From Nostoc paludosum FACHB-159 (GTDB lineage Bacteria > Cyanobacteriota > Cyanobacteriia > Cyanobacteriales > Nostocaceae): 62,082 nt of DNA. The notes beneath the pieces are model-generated. The model had not been told where the DNA came from. It saw nothing but the letters and a program-made list of their open reading frames with translations, and ran no database searches. The stretch covers positions 1-62,082 of the forward strand of contig NZ_JACJTU010000044.1 in the NCBI RefSeq assembly GCF_014698835.1. Direction: 5' to 3'. The position numbers and the translations under genes are program-made. Of the stretch, positions 17,601 to 24,854 are shown piece after piece (within the stretch, counting starts at the first letter, position 1; each line of letters starts with the position of its first letter).

Positions 17601-18806
17601 AACACAGACATGATTTTGTTAGCGATATTAGATGTTACCGAGCGCACGGCGCGCCAGCAGGCTGAAGCGGCCAGTCGTGCCAAAGATCAATTTCTCTCAA
17701 ATCTGTCCCATGAACTGCGAAATCCGCTCACCTCGCTGCTGGCCTGGGTGCAACTGCTCCGCAGCCGCGACTGCGACGAGGCAACAGTCGATCAAGCCTT
17801 AGAAGCCATTGAGCAGAGCGGTAGGCTACTCAATTACCTAATTGAAGATATTCTGGATGCCTCTCGGATTACGAGTGGCAAGTTGCAATTGAATAGCCAC
17901 CCAATCGACTTGAGCTTATTGGTTCAAGCTGCTCTCGATAGCGTTAGCTTATCGGCGGTGGCAAAAAATATTCAGTTAGTGTCATCTTTGAGTTCGATCG
18001 CCGTGCTGGGGGATAGCGAACGCTTGCAGCAAGTGCTGGGGAACCTGCTCTCGAATGCGATCAAGTTTACGCCTGCGGGTGGACGAGTAGACATCACGCT
18101 GTCGCAGGTTGACAACCAGGCGCAAATTCAAGTCAGTGACACCGGAATTGGTATTCCAGCAGATTTATTGCCACATATTTTCGAGCGGTTCTATCAGGGC
18201 GATTCCAGTACAATCAAAACCAATCAAGGGCTAGGATTGGGCTTGGCGATCGTGCGGCATCTCATCGAGATGCATGGTGGCACTGTGCTGGCAGAAAGTC
18301 CGGGCGAAGGACAAGGTGCCACAATGACCGTGCGGTTGCCTTTATACGTCCCGCCCCCAAGCTCACCGCCGATTGTCGAACCGACGGTAGAAACATCTTT
18401 GGACGCTTCGCAAAATCTCCCCTCTCTAGAAGGCTTGAAGATCCTGGTGGTTGACGATCAGGTCGATGTGCTTTTACCCTTGCAGTTGATGCTAGAAACT
18501 TACGGGGCAGAGGTGCTGGCCGTAACGACTGCCAGAGCAGCCCTCTCTGCTCTCAGGGAAAGCCCTAACCGCTATGATGTGCTGATTTCCGATCTCGGTT
18601 TGCCTGAGGAAGATGGCTACTTCCTGATTCAACAGGTGCGATCGCTCAGTGCGGCAGCCGGAGGACAAATTCCGGCGATCGCTCTGACGGGCCATGCCAG
18701 TAAAGCAGAAGAGCAACGGGCGATCGAGGCTGGCTTTCAAATGCACATAGCTAAACCCTGCGATCTGGTTCAACTGCGTGCAATAGTTGCCGATTTGGCT
18801 AAATGA
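14640..18806 (+). CDS. CheB–CheR–PAS–histidine kinase–receiver hybrid
   Basis: This is a 1388-residue one-protein signalling system. Domains: CheB methylesterase (about 33–215; GIVASAGGLEAF with Ser41, IQHLSP, and SGMDGDGAEG); CheR methyltransferase (about 235–505; SAM site IWVAGCSTGEEVYSLAI); a Glu-rich coiled coil of repeated TNEEL units (about 710–755); two PAS-like domains (about 760–1010); HisKA with phospho-acceptor His1024 in NLSHELRNP; HATPase with GLGLGLAIV; and a receiver with Asp1318 in LISDLGLPEEDG. The coiled coil is typical of CheB/CheR fusions. No methyl-accepting receptor or other che gene lies nearby, so the targets are unknown. No terminator with a T-run is seen, only a small TAACGGC palindrome at 18810–18825. 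The gene is GC-richer than the ppsA/hox region. Confidence 0.92.
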   Translation: MSAESPVPNNSSDSLPVKPDSEPNQPSQTDARFPVVGIVASAGGLEAFTELIRHLPTDTGMAFVLIQHLSPEYESLLSEILGRVTTMPVCQVQDQMRVEPNAVYVIPPNAQMTLVDGILRLAPRQKSKGKYLPADIFFESLATDRGNKAIAVVLSGMDGDGAEGVKAVKIAGGVTFAESNATAQFNSMPNTAVATGNVDFVLSPPAIAKELSNLSRNPFLGQSEPLSLIQKLPPKPGDPLSRIFSLLRTTTGVDFTEYKPASLERRIQRRIMLYKLDSLAAYAEYLQTHGDEIQALYEEILIHVTSFFRDPHVFEKLKTQIFPIISQNKASDVPLRIWVAGCSTGEEVYSLAICLLEFFSDRATVPSIQIFATDISETAISKARTGFYLESQMEGVSLERKSRFFVPQAEGGYQISSTIRELCVFAHHNLCDDPPFSNLDLISCRNVLIYLSDSLQERIMALFHYSLNLTGYLVLGTAESVKAASNLFAPVDEACKIYARKLSLSNRLFAFTATSGRVPSLHNPQPIPENFSIPFDLAREVDQLIANRYMPLSVVVDEQMQILQVRGDLDLYLKLTPSSTELNLLSMAREGLVTPLRTALYQAQTENVLVRQEDIQMEQGERTRLNLEVLPFRPAQTNTLYFVVLFNPISPSTPASNTFTSAATVENLEPSDLARELVTLRQALSAATQRELSAQAHLQAVIQEQNQLNQNLRIANEEILSTNEELQSTNEELKTAKEEIQATNEELSTTNEELRSRNLQQNRDNSDLNNFIASINIPIVMLTNDLRIRRFTPTAQRLFNFIPTDIGRPLTDLHGNLDVSQLEPMILEVLETLNTKEQEIQTAAGYWYSIRIRPYRTIENQIDGVTMVLQDIDALKRYTASLESARNYAETIIETVQIPLVVLDADFRVNTANRSFYQTFQVSEPETIHTLLFELGNGQWDIPELRSMLNGILAGEPAEQDFEVNHDFEQIGHKNMLLNACKLHQEDNTDMILLAILDVTERTARQQAEAASRAKDQFLSNLSHELRNPLTSLLAWVQLLRSRDCDEATVDQALEAIEQSGRLLNYLIEDILDASRITSGKLQLNSHPIDLSLLVQAALDSVSLSAVAKNIQLVSSLSSIAVLGDSERLQQVLGNLLSNAIKFTPAGGRVDITLSQVDNQAQIQVSDTGIGIPADLLPHIFERFYQGDSSTIKTNQGLGLGLAIVRHLIEMHGGTVLAESPGEGQGATMTVRLPLYVPPPSSPPIVEPTVETSLDASQNLPSLEGLKILVVDDQVDVLLPLQLMLETYGAEVLAVTTARAALSALRESPNRYDVLISDLGLPEEDGYFLIQQVRSLSAAAGGQIPAIALTGHASKAEEQRAIEAGFQMHIAKPCDLVQLRAIVADLAK

Positions 18807-19336
18807 ACTTAACGGCTTGCCGTTACACTCCTCTCACTTCTAGGGAGAGGGAAAAAGTCAATTGTTAATTGTCCATTGTTGAATGGCGTAGATTAATACC
18901 AATTTCACCAAAAAGGTAAGTCAGGCGCTCGATTCATTTTAAACTAACATTTATTCCCCAATCCATTAGCGTCGAACGTGCTGCATCAAAAGAACTGGCT
19001 ATCGCACCACATTTGGCAATTGTTGACCAGACTAAAGTTTTTTGCCATAAAAGGTAGACGTTAAAAGCCTGGAAAGATTACTTAACCGGAATCCTACCTT
19101 GTTTTGACCCTCATAAATTTTTGCACACATCACCACACTTAAAATTTATTCGCTACTTAAATATTAATACGCTTATTCATGTGATGAATATTTTTTAGTA
19201 CTGAAGAAAGTTGTTAGCGTAGGCGTAGCCCGCCGTAGGCATCGCTGGTTTTTGATCCTACCTCACCAAATCGCGTTGCTCCCTATTAGACCTGAATCCT
19301 TACGATTAATCAAGTGACAGCCCCAACACAACATCC
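18807..19336. other. Long intergenic region before ppsA
   Basis: No supportable gene is present. A short plus-strand frame near 18955–19050 (ISVERAASKELAIAPHLAIV) reads like protein but is brief and unrecognised. A GC-rich dispersed repeat (GCGTAGGCGTAGCCCGCCG) occurs near 19208–19230. The shared 30-bp element follows. Confidence 0.4.
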
Positions 19337-19366
19337 TCACAAGTTCCTCAAAATATCTTTCTATAA
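19337..19366 (+). promoter_or_regulatory. Shared 30-bp element, copy 1 (ppsA)
   Basis: It consists of TCACAAGTTCCTCAAA followed immediately by a 14-base block ending TTTCTATAA. It matches copies before hoxE, hoxU and the 40.9-kb membrane gene at identical internal spacing. The TCTATAA could be a -10 box, with the first half acting as -35 or activator site. It ends 83 bp before the ppsA ATG. Confidence 0.7.
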
Positions 19367-19449
19367 CCATAAGTGTCAGATGAGTAAAATGCTCATGAAC
19401 TAAAAGTAGCCCTTACAACTCACTCTACTTATATTAAGGAAGCTTTACT

Positions 19450-21897
19450 ATGGTACTAAAGACACTGGTCAATCAAAACACTGAGCACCAAGTGTTACCA
19501 GACCAAGCTCTCGTGTTGCCTTTGGAAAAAGTAGGAATTGCAGATATCCCGATAGTAGGAGGTAAAAACGCTTCTTTGGGAGAAATGATTCAGCAGCTTA
19601 AATCCAAAGGTGTGAAAGTTCCTACAGGATTTGCTACTACTGCTGAGGCATATCGCTACTTTGTGGAAGCAGCAGGGTTAGAAGCGCAACTCAGGCTAGT
19701 TTTTGCAGACTTAGATGTTGAAGATGTGAATAATCTGCGGCAACGAGGTAAACAAGCACGGTCTTTAATGCTACAAACTCCGTTTCCTCAAGAATTAGAA
19801 CAAGCGATCGCCAAAGCATATCAAGACCTCTGTGAACAATACGGTGCTGATACCGATGTAGCAGTTCGTTCCAGTGCTACAGCCGAAGACTTACCTGATG
19901 CTAGCTTTGCTGGACAGCAAGAAACTTACTTAAATGTCCACGGACTGCAAGGTGTACTACAAGCTTGCCATAAATGCTTTGCGTCCATTTTTACCGATCG
20001 CGCCATTTCCTACCGTCAACTCAAAGGCTTCGACCACTTCAGTATTGCCCTTTCTGTCGGCGTCCAAAAGATGGTGCGTTCGGATTTAGCTGCATCTGGT
20101 GTGATGTTTTCTATTGATACCGAGACAGGATTTAAAGATGCTGCATTGATTACCGCCGCTTACGGCTTGGGTGAAAACGTCGTTCAGGGTGCAGTAAATC
20201 CTGATGAATATTTAGTATTTAAACCAACTCTTAAACAAGGATACCACCCAATTCTGAAAAAACGCCTGGGGACAAAAGAAATCAAGATGGTGTACGATTT
20301 GGGCGGTTCTAAAATGACTAAAAATATTCCGGTTGCAGCGAGCGATCGCACCGCCTTTGCCCTCAATGATGATGAAATTCTCCAACTAGCATATTGGGCA
20401 TATTTAATTGAAGAACACTACTCAAAAGTACGTGGTGTTTACACACCAATGGATATCGAATGGGCGAAAGACGGCATCACCAACGAATTATTTATTGTCC
20501 AAGCACGTCCAGAAACTGTCCAGTCCCAAAAGACTAAAAACGTATTGCGTAATTATTATCTCCAAGAAAAAGCAGAAGTGTTGGTTACAGGTCGTAGCGT
20601 GGGTGAGGCGATCGGACAAGGCAAAGCACGAGTAATTCTCGACGTACATCACCTGGAAGAATTTCAGCCTGGTGAGGTGCTAGTAACAAACCGCACCGAT
20701 CCCGATTGGGAACCAATCATGAGAAAAGCCAGTGCTATTGTTACCAACTCTGGCGGGCGCACTTGCCATGCGGCAATTATTGCCAGAGAAATGGGAATCC
20801 CCGCGATCGTTGGTTGCGGCAATGCCACAACGGTAATTAAAACTGGGCAAGAAATTACAGTTTCTTGTGCTGAAGGTGAAACCGGAAAAGTCTACGCAGG
20901 TTTGTTACCTTATGAAGTTCAAGAAATACCATTAGAAAAATTGCCCCGCACTCGCACTAAAATCATGATGAATGTGGGCAACCCAGAAGAAGCATTTGGC
21001 TATAGTGCTATTCCCAATGATGGAGTGGGTTTAGCACGGATGGAATTTATTATTGCTAATCAGATTAAGGTGCATCCTCTAGCATTAATTCATTTTAATG
21101 AATTGAAAGATGAACTAGCTAAATACAAAATTGCTGAATTAACCGCACAATATGAAGATAAAGCGCAATTCTTTGTCGATCAACTCACGCAAGGTATTGG
21201 CACAATTGCAGCAGCATTCTATCCCAAACCTGTAATTGTCCGCTTGAGCGATTTCAAAAGTAATGAGTATGCCAACCTTTTAGGTGGAAAACAATTTGAA
21301 CCTCAAGAAGAAAACCCGATGATTGGTTGGCGGGGTGCATCGCGTTATTACGATGAACGCTACCGAGAAGGATTTGCTTTAGAATGTCGAGCCATGAAAA
21401 AAGTACGCGAGGAAATGGGTTTAACCAACGTGATTTTAATGGTGCCATTTTGTCGCACTCCAGCTGAAGGTCGGCGCGTACTTGCAGAGATGGCAAAGCA
21501 TGGTTTAGTACGGAAAGAAAATGGTTTGCAAGTATATGTGATGTGCGAGTTACCGAGTAACGTGCAACTTGCAGAGCAATTTTGTGAAGTGTTTGATGGG
21601 TTCTCAATTGGTTCTAACGACCTAACACAATTAACGTTAGGACTTGATAGAGATTCAGAGTTGGTAGCGCATTTATTTGACGAACGCGATGATGCTGTCA
21701 AAGGGATGATTGCCAAAGCAATATCTACAGTGAAACAGTGCGATTGCAAAATTGGTATTTGCGGCCAAGCACCAAGTGACTACCCCGAATTTGCTCGATT
21801 TTTGGTAGAACAAGGTATTGATTCCATTAGCCTCAATCCTGATTCAGTGCTTAAAACGTTGTTACAAATAGCGGCAGCAGAAAAAGTTAATTCGTAA
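19450..21897 (+). CDS. ppsA: Phosphoenolpyruvate synthase
   Basis: The enzyme makes PEP, AMP and phosphate from pyruvate and ATP. In its 815 residues the N-terminal ATP-grasp-like domain starts with VGGKNASLGEMIQQL and contains VRSSATAEDLPDASFAGQQE. The swivelling phospho-His domain has SGGRTCHAAIIAREMGIP, with His440 the catalytic histidine. The C-terminal PEP/pyruvate barrel ends with SIGSNDLTQLTLGLDRD and the CGQAPSDYPE region containing the catalytic Cys. Length and order are canonical. AAGGA precedes ATG 19450. The gene heads an apparent operon with a P-type ATPase (79 bp gap) and an acyl-CoA synthetase, and has the shared 30-bp element upstream. I infer induction under fermentative or low-oxygen conditions. 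Confidence 0.95.
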   Translation: MVLKTLVNQNTEHQVLPDQALVLPLEKVGIADIPIVGGKNASLGEMIQQLKSKGVKVPTGFATTAEAYRYFVEAAGLEAQLRLVFADLDVEDVNNLRQRGKQARSLMLQTPFPQELEQAIAKAYQDLCEQYGADTDVAVRSSATAEDLPDASFAGQQETYLNVHGLQGVLQACHKCFASIFTDRAISYRQLKGFDHFSIALSVGVQKMVRSDLAASGVMFSIDTETGFKDAALITAAYGLGENVVQGAVNPDEYLVFKPTLKQGYHPILKKRLGTKEIKMVYDLGGSKMTKNIPVAASDRTAFALNDDEILQLAYWAYLIEEHYSKVRGVYTPMDIEWAKDGITNELFIVQARPETVQSQKTKNVLRNYYLQEKAEVLVTGRSVGEAIGQGKARVILDVHHLEEFQPGEVLVTNRTDPDWEPIMRKASAIVTNSGGRTCHAAIIAREMGIPAIVGCGNATTVIKTGQEITVSCAEGETGKVYAGLLPYEVQEIPLEKLPRTRTKIMMNVGNPEEAFGYSAIPNDGVGLARMEFIIANQIKVHPLALIHFNELKDELAKYKIAELTAQYEDKAQFFVDQLTQGIGTIAAAFYPKPVIVRLSDFKSNEYANLLGGKQFEPQEENPMIGWRGASRYYDERYREGFALECRAMKKVREEMGLTNVILMVPFCRTPAEGRRVLAEMAKHGLVRKENGLQVYVMCELPSNVQLAEQFCEVFDGFSIGSNDLTQLTLGLDRDSELVAHLFDERDDAVKGMIAKAISTVKQCDCKIGICGQAPSDYPEFARFLVEQGIDSISLNPDSVLKTLLQIAAAEKVNS

Positions 21898-21929
21898 TAA
21901 GTTCACATAAGCCAAAAACCCTCATGTAG

Positions 21930-21949
21930 AGACGCGATAAATCGCGTCT
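21930..21949. repeat. Dispersed palindromic repeat
   Basis: AGACGCGAT and ATCGCGTCT pair around a 2-base loop between ppsA and the ATPase. The same repeat family recurs at 52731–52771. It may weaken readthrough or stabilise mRNA, but lacks a clear T-run. Confidence 0.6.
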
Positions 21950-21975
21950 TGAAATACTGCTATTAGGCTAACAAC

Positions 21976-24831
21976 ATGAATACAAATCATCAAATTTGGT
22001 CGCTCACATCTGAAGAAGTCTACAAAAACTTAATCACAACTCCCCAAGGATTGAGCGAATCTGAAGCTGATTTACGCCTCAAACAATATGGGTACAACGA
22101 ACTACCCGAACCGCAAACACGCCCTTTAATACTGCGCTTTATTGACCAACTAACACACTTTATGGCGCTTTTATTATGGGTAGCAGGCACTTTAGCTTTT
22201 ATTTCCCAAACGCCGGAATTAGGTTGGGCTATCTGGGCAGTAATTTGGATTAATGCCATTTTTAGTTTTTGGCAAGAATTTCAAGCAGAAAAGGCTTTAT
22301 CTGCATTAAAACAAGTATTACCTAACCAAGTAAAAGCTTATCGTGACAGTACGCTGTGTAACATCCCTGCACGCGAGTTAGTTCCAGGTGATGTAATTCA
22401 GTTAGAGGAAGGAGATAAAATCTCTGCTGATGGGCGACTGGTGGAAAGCCAATCCTTGTATGTTGATGTTTCAATTTTAACTGGAGAATCTCTACCTGTT
22501 CCTCGGTCTTCTGAACCCGTTGCTACAGAAAATCTGCGTGCTTTGGATGCTTCTAACTTAGTATTTGCTGGTTCCACTGTTGCCGCAGGTAGAGGAATGG
22601 CTGTAGTTGATGCTACGGGTACGCATACAGAATTTGGTCAAGTTGCACACCTAACTGCTAACGTTAAGCGCGAACCCAGTACCTTAGAAGTACAAATTTC
22701 TAGGGTGGTTCACATCATTACAATTATCGCCATTAGCATGGGCGTGGTTGTGTTTTTACTCACTAATTTATTGGTGGGTATGGGCATTAAGGAAAGCTTC
22801 ATTTTTGCCATTGGGATTATTGTAGCCTTTGTACCGGAAGGATTGCTACCAACAGTCAGCCTGGCTTTAGCAATTGGCGTGAAGCGAATGGCCAAAGAAA
22901 ATGCACTGGTACGCCGTCTTTCAGCAGTAGAAACTTTGAGTGCGACAACAGTTATCTGCACTGACAAAACAGGAACTTTAACTAAAAACGAAATGACCGT
23001 CCGTAAGCTATGGATTCCTGGTGCAGAGATTAATGTTACAGGTGTAGGTTACGAACCAAAAGGTGAAGTCGAAATTACAAATTTTGAGTGTGAATCCCAA
23101 GTCAGATTACTATTAGCAGGTGCAGCACTTTGCTCAAATGCACGGTTAAACCATCCCGCAGGTTCGAGTCAGTGGCAAGTATTAGGAGATCCCACTGAAG
23201 CAGCTTTGTTGGTTGTGGCAATTAAAGCTGGTTTTAAATTGGAGGATTTGCAGCAGCAAGCACCGCGATCGCGAGAAGTACCGTTTGATTCTCACCGCCG
23301 GATGATGACAGTTTTGCTTACAGGTACTCTAGAATTTGCTCAACCAGCACAAAAGACTGAGAATGCACTACAGATATTTACCAAAGGCGCACCTTTAGAT
23401 GTGTTGCAACATTCTCAGTTTATTTTACGCGATGGACAACAGCAGGAACTAACAGCAGCACAACGCACAGAGGTAGAGGCGGCAAACGATGAGCTTGCTA
23501 GCCTTGGCTATCGGGTTTTAGCTGTGGCGACAAGACAAGGTGGTACAGAATTACGGGAACAAGAAAACACTGCACTAGAACAAGACCTGATATTTATCGG
23601 ACTTGTAGCCATGATAGATCCACCTCGGCCAGAAGTTGCAGATGCGATCGCTCTTTGTCATCGTGCAGGCATTCAAGTCACAATGATTACAGGTGATTAT
23701 GGATTGACAGCAGCTGCGATCGCTGAAAAAATTGGTTTGATTAATAGTAAATCCAACGGTAAACCCAGAGTTATTACAGGCGAAAAATTAGGGCATCTTT
23801 CTGATGCTCAATTACAACAAATATTACACAGAAATAAATATGGATTAGTATTTGCACGGGTAATGCCGGAACAAAAATTAAGACTTGTGCAAGCGTATAA
23901 AAATTTAGGTCATGTGGTTGCCGTTACTGGTGATGGCGTGAATGATGCCCCGGCGTTACGTGCTGCTAATATTGGTATTGCAATGGGTAAAAACGGTACA
24001 GATGTTGCCCGTGAAGCCGCAGATATTGTTTTGGTGGATGACAACTTTGCAACTATCGTCACTGCCATTGAGCAAGGAAGGGCAGTTTATCAAAATATCC
24101 GCAAGTTCATTACTTATATTTTGGCATCAAACATGGCAGAGTTTCTGCCATTTCTGGCAATGGTATTTTTAAAAGTACCTCCAGCTTTAGTAATTCTGCA
24201 AATCTTGGCGATTGACTTAGGAACCGATATGATTCCAGCGCTAGCATTAGGTGCAGAGCGTCCAGAAAAAGGCATAATGACACAACCACCGCGCAAAAAG
24301 TCTCAAACCTTACTTGATGTACCCCTGATGCTGCGTGCCTATTGTTTCTTAGGATTACTCGAAGGTTTAGCTGGGATGACAGGCTTTTTCTTAGTTTGGT
24401 GGGCAAATGGTTATGGAATTAGTCAATTGCAAGCGGTGAGTTCGAGTATTCTTTCCCAATCAGCAAGCGCCACCACAATGGCAATTTACCATCAGGCTAC
24501 AACTGTAACTTTAGCGGTAATTGTCGCCTGTCAAGATGGCAACGTTTTTGCTTGTCGTTCCGAAAGAGTTTCAATTTTTAGATTGGGTTTCTTTACAAAC
24601 CGATTAATTTGGTTGGGAATTGCGGTTGAGTGGGCGTTGATTTTGTCGATTATTTACTCTCCAACGTTGCAGAAAATCTTTGCAACTGCGGCTTTACAGC
24701 CTTCTCAGTTGTTGCTGTTGCTGATTTGTCCACCGTTGATTTTGATAGCAGATGAATTACGCAAGCGAATTGTGCGACAGACACCGAAGGTTGTTTTTGA
24801 GCATCCTATCCAAAATATGCAACGCCAGTAA
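21976..24831 (+). CDS. P2-type cation-transporting ATPase
   Basis: A 951-residue P-type ATPase of the Ca2+/Na+K+ group. Seen in order: an N-terminal cation ATPase domain (TSEEVYKNL), actuator loop ILTGESLPV, membrane segment with FVPEGLLPTVSLALAIG, phosphorylation site CTDKTGTLT with Asp330, nucleotide-binding KGAPLDVL, hinge TGDGVNDAPALRAA near 652, and a C-terminal set of membrane helices. The PEGLLPT pattern (two Leu before Pro) recalls the Na+/K+-type subgroup rather than SERCA; the ion is not certain. All catalytic residues I checked are present, unlike the paralogue at 35854. It lies between ppsA and the acyl-CoA synthetase, 23 bp before the latter, so it is very likely co-transcribed. 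Confidence 0.92.
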   Translation: MNTNHQIWSLTSEEVYKNLITTPQGLSESEADLRLKQYGYNELPEPQTRPLILRFIDQLTHFMALLLWVAGTLAFISQTPELGWAIWAVIWINAIFSFWQEFQAEKALSALKQVLPNQVKAYRDSTLCNIPARELVPGDVIQLEEGDKISADGRLVESQSLYVDVSILTGESLPVPRSSEPVATENLRALDASNLVFAGSTVAAGRGMAVVDATGTHTEFGQVAHLTANVKREPSTLEVQISRVVHIITIIAISMGVVVFLLTNLLVGMGIKESFIFAIGIIVAFVPEGLLPTVSLALAIGVKRMAKENALVRRLSAVETLSATTVICTDKTGTLTKNEMTVRKLWIPGAEINVTGVGYEPKGEVEITNFECESQVRLLLAGAALCSNARLNHPAGSSQWQVLGDPTEAALLVVAIKAGFKLEDLQQQAPRSREVPFDSHRRMMTVLLTGTLEFAQPAQKTENALQIFTKGAPLDVLQHSQFILRDGQQQELTAAQRTEVEAANDELASLGYRVLAVATRQGGTELREQENTALEQDLIFIGLVAMIDPPRPEVADAIALCHRAGIQVTMITGDYGLTAAAIAEKIGLINSKSNGKPRVITGEKLGHLSDAQLQQILHRNKYGLVFARVMPEQKLRLVQAYKNLGHVVAVTGDGVNDAPALRAANIGIAMGKNGTDVAREAADIVLVDDNFATIVTAIEQGRAVYQNIRKFITYILASNMAEFLPFLAMVFLKVPPALVILQILAIDLGTDMIPALALGAERPEKGIMTQPPRKKSQTLLDVPLMLRAYCFLGLLEGLAGMTGFFLVWWANGYGISQLQAVSSSILSQSASATTMAIYHQATTVTLAVIVACQDGNVFACRSERVSIFRLGFFTNRLIWLGIAVEWALILSIIYSPTLQKIFATAALQPSQLLLLLICPPLILIADELRKRIVRQTPKVVFEHPIQNMQRQ

Positions 24832-24854
24832 GGAAGCAACGGGAGTAAAAAATT

